Under the pieces are notes generated by a model that was not told the origin of the DNA, searched no databases, and saw only the letters and a list, made by a program, of their open reading frames with translations. DNA of 39,375 nucleotides. Source: Paenibacillus ihuae. Its GTDB lineage: Bacteria > Bacillota > Bacilli > Paenibacillales > Paenibacillaceae. The position numbers and the translations under genes were made by a program. Below, piece by piece: positions 32,615 through 39,375 of the stretch (positions within the stretch are counted from its first letter, which is position 1; each line of letters opens with the position of its first letter). The stretch is from positions 3,256,754-3,296,128 of the forward strand of contig NZ_LN831198.1 in assembly GCF_001368795.1 (NCBI RefSeq), written 5' to 3'.

Positions 32615-32866
32615 TAACATTCCTCCACTCTATTCTTAGGATATGACCAATGGCGGTCGCAACTAGAATAGCATAGAAGAATATGGCAAAGAATATAATT
32701 TTACTATTTTTACAATTTTAATCTATCTTTGTGAAAGACGCACAATATATTAACATACTGTTGATCTAAATCGGTCCACATCTTGGAACTCACGGAAAGA
32801 GATTATCGGTTTGCCAATACATTTAGGATAGCAGCCCCGCTTTAAGGGTATTAAACCATTTCAGTC

Positions 32867-33499
32867 TTATCCGTAATCCCGCCAAGGCCTTTCTATCCAA
32901 ACATCTTTGCGTGCCAGGTATAATTCATCTTCAAAATATGTTGAATAGAACACATGATCATTAGGTTTGATATACAAGTCCACCCAACTTTTAGGTATAA
33001 TGGCTGCATCAAAAGACCATAATTCCTCATATTTTTGCGAAACAATTGCACTCCATGGTATCCCGTCGGAAAACTCGCTTGTGAAATAGATTCCAGCTTG
33101 CTGATAATTGTCCTTAAACTGCTCCATCAAACTCCATATATACGGTTTATACTGCATTTTCAGTTCTCGGGTTATGTAGTCCGATGTAATTTCTTCAGTC
33201 CAAAATAATATATTTAATTCAAGCCATGACTCCAAAAGTTCGGGAATGACGTCTGGAGTTAAGCCTACAACATAAGGCCTTACATGTAGAAGACTTCCGT
33301 TCAAATTCACCTTTTCTGCAGAAGCACCTCCCCCAGTATACATAAATCCATTATCAGCTAATTCCCATTGAAGCTCACTTCTAAAATAATCGTTATTAAT
33401 TCCTATTACCGATAGAAAAGTAGCGAACTTATGAATTACCTCTTTATAATTGCTTTCGTCGCACTTTACGTAGGTTTGTATGTGCGAATATTCTGGCAT
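32867..33499 (-). CDS. Hypothetical protein, 210 residues
   Basis: A soluble, aromatic-rich, acidic protein without signal peptide (PEYSHIQTYVKCDESNYKEV ... ELYLARKDVWIERPWRDYG). It has a strong AAAGGGGG six bases before ATG 33499. Size and composition are like many small immunity or single-domain proteins of Bacillales, but no family is recognised and no toxin is adjacent. The 250 bases between it and the secreted protein gene are AT-rich and hold no gene. Confidence 0.7.
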   Translation of the reverse strand: MPEYSHIQTYVKCDESNYKEVIHKFATFLSVIGINNDYFRSELQWELADNGFMYTGGGASAEKVNLNGSLLHVRPYVVGLTPDVIPELLESWLELNILFWTEEITSDYITRELKMQYKPYIWSLMEQFKDNYQQAGIYFTSEFSDGIPWSAIVSQKYEELWSFDAAIIPKSWVDLYIKPNDHVFYSTYFEDELYLARKDVWIERPWRDYG

Positions 33500-33550
33500 C
33501 TTTTTCCCCCTTTAATATTAATTTGTGCTTCTATATTTCACTTACTTTCA

Positions 33551-33925
33551 CTAGGAATTCCGCCAAAACGTTGAACAATCTGCTTTATCCTCAATATTAA
33601 ATTCGATCATTTCCTGCAGTAAGGAATAATCCACCGGTTTTTCCCAGCGGATGCGCACCAGCTGCTTCGTGTGATCATAGCCGGCCTGCACAATTTTATC
33701 AGAGAAATGATTAATCCCTGCGAGTTCAGGGGCAACCGCCATATGCTGTTTGGCTACGCTAAAGCCAATAATATACGTGCCGTGATCGGTAAACATGGGC
33801 TGATTCCAGGCAATTTTGGGCATCAATCCGGGAAATGTATCAGTGACCCAAGCCAACACTTCTTCCATGCGTGCCAGATGTTCCGGATGATCAATCTTCG
33901 CTAAATATTCTGCAAAAACTTCCAT
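33551..33925 (-). CDS. DUF1801 family protein, frataxin-like iron chaperone (YdhG/Fra type)
   Basis: A 124-residue protein with the DUF1801 core: [19 protein letters not shown] then [20 protein letters not shown] and [17 protein letters not shown]. It closely follows the pattern of B. subtilis YdhG (Fra), a frataxin-like protein that delivers iron for Fe-S cluster and heme synthesis. The C-terminal [16 protein letters not shown] is also typical. ATG 33925 has AAGGAGGA 5 bases upstream. Downstream of the GNAT gene on the same strand with a 68-base gap. Confidence 0.85.
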   Translation of the reverse strand: MEVFAEYLAKIDHPEHLARMEEVLAWVTDTFPGLMPKIAWNQPMFTDHGTYIIGFSVAKQHMAVAPELAGINHFSDKIVQAGYDHTKQLVRIRWEKPVDYSLLQEMIEFNIEDKADCSTFWRNS

Positions 33926-33993
33926 GTCGTTCCTCCTTAAGGAATACGGTTTTTAATCCTTTTTCTGATTCCAATCCACAACACCTATTCATG

Positions 33994-34533
33994 TCAGCCC
34001 TTATCCTCCTGTTCAAGAATCGAATACAGATAGGAGTCATGCCATCCGCCCTTATGCCACATATGTTCACGCAAATGACCCTCGTAAGTCATACCGATCT
34101 TTTGCATCACTTTCGCAGAACCGATATTGTCCGGGCGGCAGGTCGCGTAAATCCGGTGCAGTCCAAACTCCCGGAAACCGAGCTGCAGCAGAGCTTCCGC
34201 CGCTTCACTCGTATAGCCCTGCTTCCAGAACAGCGGATTAAAACAATATCCGATTTCCCCCTGCTTCGGGTCACTGAGATGAAGTCCGCATCCGCCCAGC
34301 AGCTGATCCGTAGCTCTCAGTACGACCGCGAATTCAAACCCCCGGCGGGGAGATTGCTTTTGCATATCAATAGTCAAGTTAAGATATTCTCTTGTCTCCG
34401 CTTCTGAGTTCGGGCCCCAGATCATATATTTGGCCACTAACGGATCTGACGCATAGGCATGTACTTCATCCAGATCTTCTGGCGTGAATTCCCTAATGAT
34501 TAACCGGTTCGTTTCGAGCTTAAAAGTGTTCAT
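33994..34533 (-). CDS. GNAT acetyltransferase, RimJ/RimL type
   Basis: A 179-residue acetyltransferase. It starts FKLETNRLIIREFTPEDLDE. The acetyl-CoA region is GEIGYCFNPLFWKQGYTSEA, and RPDNIGSAKVMQKIGMTYEG completes the fold, followed by the RimJ-type ending REHMWHKGGWHDSYLYSILE. These residues match the S5-alanine-N-acetyltransferase-like group, which also contains small-molecule acetylases. ATG 34533 has AAGGGGG upstream. Divergent from the next gene. Confidence 0.9.
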   Translation of the reverse strand: MNTFKLETNRLIIREFTPEDLDEVHAYASDPLVAKYMIWGPNSEAETREYLNLTIDMQKQSPRRGFEFAVVLRATDQLLGGCGLHLSDPKQGEIGYCFNPLFWKQGYTSEAAEALLQLGFREFGLHRIYATCRPDNIGSAKVMQKIGMTYEGHLREHMWHKGGWHDSYLYSILEQEDKG

Positions 34534-34617
34534 TTATAGCCCCCTTTTCTTGTAAGAAACCCAATCTTCCATTATTCTAGTAGTCAATAGATCCCGTATG
34601 GCACAGGAGGACTGCTG

Positions 34618-35484
34618 ATGGACACAAAAACGCTGGCTGCATTAAAGAAGCTGTACCGTTATGACAATTCCGGGTATGATGCAGAGCGCGGCGTCAGTCT
34701 GTACCGGTTGGAGAGCTTAAGCCTTGATGAGCGCAGGCTACTTACGCAATATGGATGGGAAGCAAACGAACTGGAATGGATCACCCATGATGAAGGGAAC
34801 CGGAAGCTGATGGCCCTTCAATCGGATGAGCGGTTGTCATGGTCAGGGATAGCGGGAGCGTTCATAGCAGGTGTTGGCGGAAGCTTTCCCAGAGGCATTT
34901 CTCCCTTAATGAGCTATCACAGGATGCTCCATATGCGGGAACATGAATATGTCCAAACAGAGCACTTCATTTGCTGCAAAACCTGCGGATTTCATAAAGA
35001 CCAGTGGGAGAATATCTCTTACATCCGTTATACCCTCCACTTAGGTAATGTTTATGGCAGCAGTACTACAGGAGCATACGCCGATTTAACGGAAATAGCC
35101 GATCTCCTTGAGCACAGTCCTATTGTACCGGCAGCAGCAGACATTGAGCTTTTCAGACAGTTTATTAAAAGCCTTGATTCAGCACTGCCTGACGAAACTC
35201 CCGGTCAATTCGAGAAACGGCTGACTTCCTCCCGACTGATAAAAGGTACTGCGGGTACGCGCCGGGGTATTCTGCAATCGCTTGCTGTACTTGGTGTGCT
35301 GCCGAATCAGATCTTGACGCTTACTCCCGGTCAGTGGACGAATACAGAAGAAATTTTGAATGGGGAGCTTCATTTGAACAATACCCGGGGACGCTCCGAT
35401 ATGGAGATGCCATGGGCCGGATGGCAGGGTAAGCTTGGTGTCAATACGGCAGTTCTGGACCGGTTGTTCGGAGAGTTCCTCTGA
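34618..35484 (+). CDS. Hypothetical protein, 288 residues
   Basis: A soluble protein with AGGAGG 7 bases before ATG 34618. It opens with a helical part (TLAALKKLYRYDNSGYDAER), contains EHFICCKTCGFHKDQWENIS, whose Cys cluster may bind a metal, and a Gly-rich stretch IAGAFIAGVGGSFPRGISPL. The C-terminal third (RRGILQSLAVLGVLPNQILT, TPGQWTNTEEIL) looks like a compact alpha/beta domain. No family recognised. It converges on a small gene with only 11 bases between stops and no hairpin. Confidence 0.72.
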   Translation: MDTKTLAALKKLYRYDNSGYDAERGVSLYRLESLSLDERRLLTQYGWEANELEWITHDEGNRKLMALQSDERLSWSGIAGAFIAGVGGSFPRGISPLMSYHRMLHMREHEYVQTEHFICCKTCGFHKDQWENISYIRYTLHLGNVYGSSTTGAYADLTEIADLLEHSPIVPAAADIELFRQFIKSLDSALPDETPGQFEKRLTSSRLIKGTAGTRRGILQSLAVLGVLPNQILTLTPGQWTNTEEILNGELHLNNTRGRSDMEMPWAGWQGKLGVNTAVLDRLFGEFL

Positions 35485-35495
35485 TATTCCTCAGG

Positions 35496-35744
35496 TTAAT
35501 TCAGTTCCTTGCTCTTAATCGTAAAGCCGCGGACCTTCATCCACTTCCCGGCAACTGATTCATCGACGGTTCCTGTTTTGGTTCTGACGCAAAATTTATG
35601 CGACGTCCCTCTGTCAAAGCCGGATGCCTCATAAAGCAGATCATCGCCCGCCTGCCCCTTAAAATATACCTGCTTCAGGCCAAGCCGGCTTAGCAGCTCC
35701 TGCTTTACACTTTCAATATACATGCGTGAATATTCTTTAGACAT
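35496..35744 (-). CDS. Small hypothetical protein, 82 residues
   Basis: A basic, soluble protein (MYIESVKQELLSRLGLKQVY then KGQAGDDLLYEASGFDRG and WMKVRGFTIKSKELN). AGGAGGA lies about 12 bases before ATG 35744. Composition is protein-like and the frame is well framed by start and stop, but no family is recognised. Confidence 0.6.
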   Translation of the reverse strand: MSKEYSRMYIESVKQELLSRLGLKQVYFKGQAGDDLLYEASGFDRGTSHKFCVRTKTGTVDESVAGKWMKVRGFTIKSKELN

Positions 35745-35876
35745 TGTTGTTCTTTCCTCCTGCAGTGTTCATTCTCTTGTCCATTATACCACTCCTCCAG
35801 TTCCAAAATCCCCTTCCGTCACTCCTCCTTCCCTTATCTCAATGTTCTAGGTTCAATTCATCAAGTAGGCAGCAGC

Positions 35877-35914
35877 AAAAAGCAGCAAACCTCCACGATC
35901 TGGAGGATTGCTGC
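35877..35914 (-). terminator. Terminator of the decayed opp genes
   Basis: GCAGCAAACCTCCA (35882-35895) pairs with TGGAGGATTGCTGC (35901-35914) with one mismatch, followed on the minus strand by TTTTTG. It lies 17 bases after the oppF-like stop, so the old operon end is preserved. Confidence 0.85.
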
Positions 35915-35930
35915 TATACAGAAGCTGTAT

Positions 35931-36247
35931 TTACCTATTCAACCAGTTGCCCATTGCAAAATGGCCTTCGGCTACGCGCCGCTGTTGTGGCTTTACCACC
36001 TTGCAGGTATCCAAAGCATAAGGACAGCGGGGATGAAAGGCGCAACCGTCAGGAGGGTTAAGCGGTGAAGGGATCTCCCCTTGAATCGATAACATCTCTT
36101 GTTTATTTTCCGGCTTATCCGGGATTTTCAGAATTGAATTAAGGCTTCCGGGGTGAAGGATACATTCTCAATAGCATGCAGCTTCTTGCCTTGTACGCGA
36201 AAGGTTTTGGAGACATTCTCTACCTGCAAGAGTGGACTAGACGGCAT
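35931..36247 (-). pseudogene. oppF/dppF remnant with large internal deletion
   Basis: From ATG 36247 the frame starts like the ATPase OppF (LLQVENVSKTFRVQGKKLHA, then IENVSFT) and then stops. A shifted frame resumes as NSILKIPDKPENKQEMLSIQ, GEIPSPLNPPDGCAFHPRCP, the Cys-rich C-terminal motif of oligopeptide/dipeptide ABC ATPases, and ends LNR with TAA at 35931. The whole ATPase core (Walker A, signature, Walker B; over 200 residues) is missing, so the gene is dead. Its ATG overlaps the end of the oppD remnant as in intact operons. Confidence 0.85.
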
Positions 36248-36609
36248 AGGAAGCGACCTCCACGGCATGATGACAGGCAATTTGATGAACTATGCCAAAT
36301 GTGCGAAGCTCAGGCACCTCATGGCGGCACCGCTCCGTTTTGAAGGTGCAGCGTTCGGCAAACGGCAGCCGGCAGGAGTCTCGGTAAGCGTCTTTGCCGA
36401 CTTCGGAATGGAAATAATCACTTTCCCCTTATGCCCAACCTCAATAATTGAGCGTTTTAGCCCGATGGAATACAGATGTGTCGCCTCACGGATGAACTGA
36501 TCCGTGGTCGCCATTTCCATGATTTTTCCGCCGTACATCACCATAATTTTGTCGCAAAAATTGGTGGCGAGGCCAAAGTCATGCGTTACCATAACTACGG
36601 AAATTCCTT
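36237..36609 (-). pseudogene. oppD/dppD C-terminal remnant, frameshifted
   Basis: The remnant begins around GISVVMVTHDFGLATNFCDK, the H-loop of an OppD-type ATPase, followed by IMVMYGGKIMEMATTDQFI and SIIEVGHKGKVIISIPKSAK. After ETPAGCR the family continues only in another frame (FAERCTFKTERCRHEVPELR, TFGIVHQIACHHAVEVASYA) to TAG at 36237. One base is missing near 36350-36360. Everything upstream of the H-loop is gone and replaced by very AT-rich sequence (36600-36660). Together with oppF this is a relic of an oligopeptide importer. Confidence 0.85.
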
Positions 36610-36714
36610 CGTATTTATAATATTTATTATTATAAAATTTGGAAAATTCCGATAATCCATTTGCCCAAATCCCCTACGGGAGCAGATCCCGGCTAAGTTC
36701 CGGGCGATTTCCGC

Positions 36715-36741
36715 ATACAAAAGCCGCGCTATGCGCGGCTT
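36715..36741 (-). terminator. Terminator of the AAA ATPase gene
   Basis: AAGCCGCGC (36721-36729) and GCGCGGCTT (36733-36741) form a perfect 9-bp stem with a 3-base loop. The minus strand continues with TTGTATG after the TT of the stem. Confidence 0.8.
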
Positions 36742-36809
36742 CTGCTTACAGTAAAATCACCATATAACCCATCTATTATTGATATGAGATCAGGCTCCTA
36801 ATAACGAAC

Positions 36810-37523
36810 CTATTCATCACTGAACAGCTCCCGCAAAACCGCCTTCCGGTTTTCGAGAAAACGTCTGGTTAGGATGTAGTGCAGTGTGTCTTCATACTGA
36901 ATCTCCGAGGCAGGCTGACTGTCAAAGTTCAGGATTTGGGCATCCGGATAGCCAAGGAGAATCGGAGAGTGCGTTGCGATGATAAACTGGGCTTCTTTCT
37001 CCAGATCCTTAATGATTCGAAGCAATGACAATTGCCGGGCTGGTGAAAGCGCTGCTTCGGGTTCATCCAGCAGATAGATCGCCTTTTTACCGAACCGGTT
37101 CTTAAAAAGTGACAAAAATGCCTCGCCATGGGACTGTTCATGTAATGACTGCCCCCCATAATATCTCAAGCTGGAAGGCATCGTATCAATATGTGAAGCA
37201 AAGTGGTAGAAGGTCTCCGCCCTGAGAAAAAAACCGTCGGTTACCTTGGGCAGCCAGGATAAACGCAGGTGATCCCCCAGCGCCGAATGCGAAGCATCTA
37301 CCTCGTAGGTATTGTTCCTGCCTCCGCCTGCTGTATTAAATCCGCACTGATAAGCAACTGCTTCCAGCAGAGTGGACTTTCCTGAACCATTTTCACCAAC
37401 CAGAAAGGTAACATTCGTCTTGAATTCAAGTCGGTGCAGACTTTTCAGGGCTGATATGGTAAATGGATAGCGGGAAAGATCCGTATCCTTTTTCGGTAGA
37501 ATCTCCACACTTCGCAGGAACAT
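36810..37523 (-). CDS. Predicted AAA ATPase (COG3910-like)
   Basis: A 237-residue soluble P-loop ATPase of the ABC/SMC-like class. Walker A is VGENGSGKSTLLEAVA at about 42-57. A short insertion follows, the signature-like region is GEAFLSLFKNRF, Walker B is AIYLLDEPEAALSPARQ and the switch His is in FIIATHSPILLGYP. These stand-alone ATPases are widespread in bacteria with no settled role. No nuclease, reverse transcriptase or membrane partner is adjacent, so a defence-system assignment is not supported. ATG 37523 has AGGAGAGG about 6 bases upstream. Confidence 0.88.
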   Translation of the reverse strand: MFLRSVEILPKKDTDLSRYPFTISALKSLHRLEFKTNVTFLVGENGSGKSTLLEAVAYQCGFNTAGGGRNNTYEVDASHSALGDHLRLSWLPKVTDGFFLRAETFYHFASHIDTMPSSLRYYGGQSLHEQSHGEAFLSLFKNRFGKKAIYLLDEPEAALSPARQLSLLRIIKDLEKEAQFIIATHSPILLGYPDAQILNFDSQPASEIQYEDTLHYILTRRFLENRKAVLRELFSDE

Positions 37524-37565
37524 GTTATCCTCTCCTAACCTATGTTAATAAAAGCATTATCCCGC

Positions 37566-38228
37566 TTACTCCGCGTCTACAGCTTCATAGAACAGCTGAT
37601 TATTCTCCAGGAAGAGAACGCCGTCCTGGTTCAGCTTCATCGATTGAATATCCTTTTTCGAGGGGTATTTCAGCAGAGCTTCGTGCACGTCCTCTTTATT
37701 CGCCTTGTTATCAATCTGATAAGTAATTATTTTGTCGCCTTCCCGCTTCAAAATCAAATCTTCAGTGCGGAAGCCTGTATGTTCGGCTTTACTCCGGATG
37801 CCGCGCTCGCTCATCGTGCTTAAGTCCATACAGGAAACCAGTGAACGGTGAATTCCGGACCCGAAGGAATAAGCATACACGAGATCCATGGTCCCGTCAT
37901 TATTGATATCGTAAGGCACAACACTGGTTACACCATAGGCACCGAACCCATTTCCCAGCACTGCAGCCTTCCCTTCAGCAACAACAAAGGTTTCTAAGCT
38001 GCTGCTGTCTTTAAAAATCTGATGTTTGGTCTCCGACCAGACTTCAGGAGGTGTAATCTCATTCAGCTCACTAACCAGACTGGCTTCCTGCGGACCCAGC
38101 AACTCTTGAACAATTGTTTCGGCTTCCTTAACGGACAGCTTTCCGGACTTGGAATCACATGCGGTGAACAGGAGGCCAACCGACAGTAAGCACACACTGA
38201 TTCCGGTAAATTGCTGCTTGCTGTTCAT
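37566..38228 (-). CDS. Lipoprotein with a calcium-loop/FG-GAP-like motif
   Basis: A 220-residue exported protein with lipobox LFTAC (Cys at residue 24). The mature part includes YGVTSVVPYDINNDGTMDLV, an aspartate-rich loop of the kind found in FG-GAP and dockerin-like calcium sites, followed by YAYSFGSGIHRSLVSCMDLS. No catalytic motif is seen and the family is not recognised. Its ATG overlaps the stop of the zinc-ribbon gene (ATGA), so the two are translationally coupled; AAGGTG precedes the start. Confidence 0.78.
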   Translation of the reverse strand: MNSKQQFTGISVCLLSVGLLFTACDSKSGKLSVKEAETIVQELLGPQEASLVSELNEITPPEVWSETKHQIFKDSSSLETFVVAEGKAAVLGNGFGAYGVTSVVPYDINNDGTMDLVYAYSFGSGIHRSLVSCMDLSTMSERGIRSKAEHTGFRTEDLILKREGDKIITYQIDNKANKEDVHEALLKYPSKKDIQSMKLNQDGVLFLENNQLFYEAVDAE

Positions 38229-38494
38229 GTCCGCACCTTCTTAATGTCTTTATTGAACCAATGAACATACCCGCAGCGGTCGCAGGTCAATATATTCGCT
38301 GAACGGTTGGCGAAATCAAGATTCAAGAAACTCAGTAAAGCGGTATTCAACTGCGCATAGCCATGATCGAATTTATCATATTGACAGTGCACGCAGATCA
38401 CACGCAGGCCATTGACCTGATAGGGGGCTGCAGCTGTTAACTCTTTTATATTTTTGGAAAAAATCTTAAAGAACCTCTTTGCTCCGTTTGCCAT
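38225..38494 (-). CDS. Small zinc-ribbon protein
   Basis: An 89-residue protein with two CxxC pairs, ICVHCQYDKF and LTCDRCGYVHWF, separated by a conserved-looking ALLSFLNLDFANRSAN segment. This is the layout of short Bacillales proteins often labelled DNA-binding, in which a zinc ribbon follows NTxGxTFLNLDW. Actual DNA binding is not shown for them. A perfect AAAGGAGG precedes ATG 38494. It is first in a two-gene unit with the lipoprotein. Confidence 0.82.
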   Translation of the reverse strand: MANGAKRFFKIFSKNIKELTAAAPYQVNGLRVICVHCQYDKFDHGYAQLNTALLSFLNLDFANRSANILTCDRCGYVHWFNKDIKKVRT

Positions 38495-38551
38495 TTCTGG
38501 AGCCTCCTTTTGACACGTTTCCTTTTTATACGAATCCTAAATTTGGAAGTT

Positions 38552-39283
38552 TCAGTATAGGCTGATCTGATTATACCGCTCACCAAAATCCCCGCCTGCA
38601 TTTAGAGCATCAATTAATTTAAGAAGTCCCTCTTGACCGGCATTCTTGAACCACCTGCTTACTTCATAACACGCTAAATTATAGTTCCTTTGGGCATCTG
38701 CTGTTCCATACTCGAATGCCGAATGAGATTCCAGCAGGCTGAGATTCACTGCATTCTTGCCTTGAGCGGTCACCTCATTCCAGACACCCTAATTATTTAT
38801 AAATCTCCCGTCCACCATCGCTGCTAAACCTTCATCGAACCAAGCCGGTACCTTGTGTTTATTATGTAGTCTTTCTCGCAGTTCAGCATGCGTCAATTCA
38901 TGTGAGATTACACTTTCATTCAGCCCCTTAGGTCCGATTACAATATAGTTTTTCCAGGGATAATAATAGGTTTGTCCTGTAGAGTTTTCCGCATATTTTT
39001 GAAGTGCCTTTTGTGATTGTACAGCAATAATTTTGGGACTTGAGCTTCTCCCGCCAAAAACTTCGGCTATTTTGCTCTCTGCAGACTCCACAGTCCTTAG
39101 TAATTCTTCTTGCTCGGAACTTTGTAAACCAGGTTCAACGTAAAGGTCAGGTGCCACTTCCTTCATATTTGAATATTCAATCAGAACGGCATGAATGGGT
39201 TTGGAGTACTTAGTAAAAACAAGAAATATTACCAGAATAACGATTGAGCTGATGAGGAATAGCTTTATTTTTTTACTAATCAA
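38552..39283 (-). pseudogene. Membrane-anchored HExxH zinc protease, split by an in-frame TAG
   Basis: Starts at TTG 39283, which has GGAGGGG 7 bases upstream; the nearby ATG 39290 opens a short unrelated frame. A signal anchor (IKLFLISSIVILVIFLVF) leads to an extracellular peptidase domain with HELTH at 128-132 and WFDEGLAAMVDG, whose Glu151 is the likely third ligand (gluzincin type). The frame stops at TAG (38789-38791, codon 165) and continues without shift as GVWNEVTAQGKNAVNLSLLE, then NYNLACYEVSRWF and LIDALNAGGDFGERYN to a TAA. That tail matches the C-terminal part of related peptidase_MA-like proteins, so the TAG truncates about 79 residues. A nonsense mutation is most likely. Confidence 0.8.
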
Positions 39284-39375
39284 AATTCATCCCCTCCACA
39301 ACTTGTCATACTATGCACCCTGCTACCTTATTTTCATAACATTATTCCGGACGATGTGGGTGCATCTTATTTAAG

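Noticed and set aside
36810..37523. AAA ATPase as part of an anti-phage system
   Set aside because: No nuclease, protease, reverse transcriptase or effector gene is adjacent; neighbours are a lipoprotein/zinc-ribbon pair and dead opp genes.
30565..39283. TAG reassigned to an amino acid (for example pyrrolysine), prompted by two in-frame TAG codons and an MtaA-like gene
   Set aside because: TAG clearly ends normal genes in the window (the propeller gene, the UroD-fold gene and hxlR), and no pyl or methylamine methyltransferase gene is present.
1..39375. CRISPR arrays, tRNA, rRNA, insertion sequences or prophage genes
   Set aside because: Reading both strands showed no regular spaced repeats, no tRNA- or rRNA-like sequence, and no transposase, integrase or phage structural gene.

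Overview
The window looks like chromosomal DNA of a Gram-positive, low-to-moderate GC, spore-former-type Firmicute, most likely a Paenibacillus or close relative. This is inferred from strong GGAGG-type ribosome binding sites with frequent GTG and TTG starts, lipobox lipoproteins, a type II pantothenate kinase, an ABC-F protein very like Bacillus YkpA, an LtaS-type enzyme, a secreted GH5 mannanase with a perfect CcpA (cre) site, and several small proteins typical of Bacillales. No rRNA, tRNA, CRISPR array, insertion sequence or phage was recognised.

Layout. Bases 1-5300 hold the 3' end of a hybrid histidine kinase, a lipoprotein, a TolB-like propeller protein, an OsmC protein, a small Cys-rich protein and a decapitated serine-hydrolase remnant. 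Bases 5325-12560 carry the most coherent unit: one minus-strand, eight-gene operon. In transcription order it encodes a GntR/FCD regulator, an M20 amidohydrolase, MetN, MetI, a UroD/MtaA-fold protein with an intact H-x-C...C zinc motif, MetQ, a pyrroline-5-carboxylate-reductase-like enzyme and a glyoxalase-like protein. An 18-bp perfect palindrome overlaps its presumed promoter and a strong terminator closes it. It reads as import, deacylation and further conversion of a methionine-like or N-acylated amino acid; the substrate is not known.

Bases 12.8-25.1 kb are a mosaic of short units: two divergent regulator/target pairs (HxlR with a Gfo/Idh/MocA oxidoreductase, MerR with a small membrane protein), a coaW-kinase pair in which coaW appears to start at CTG, a CTP-synthase-like amidotransferase lacking the usual His, DinB, an orphan CDI-type immunity protein, HAD, a lipoprotein and the ABC-F gene. 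Bases 25.2-32.6 kb hold a frameshifted quinone-oxidoreductase-type gene, the mannanase, the LtaS-type gene, a small gene broken by a TAG codon and a secreted protein of unknown role. Bases 32.8-39.3 kb hold small hypotheticals, a frataxin-like/DUF1801 protein, a GNAT, remains of oppD and oppF, an AAA ATPase, a zinc-ribbon/lipoprotein pair and a membrane zinc protease split by an in-frame TAG.

A striking property is the number of lesions: single-base frameshifts in hxlR, merR, the ADH-like gene and oppD, two in-frame TAG codons, an internal deletion in oppF and a missing N-terminus in the serine hydrolase. Some are certainly real decay (opp, serine hydrolase). The single-base cases could be real, phase-variable or consensus errors, and need reads or relatives to settle.
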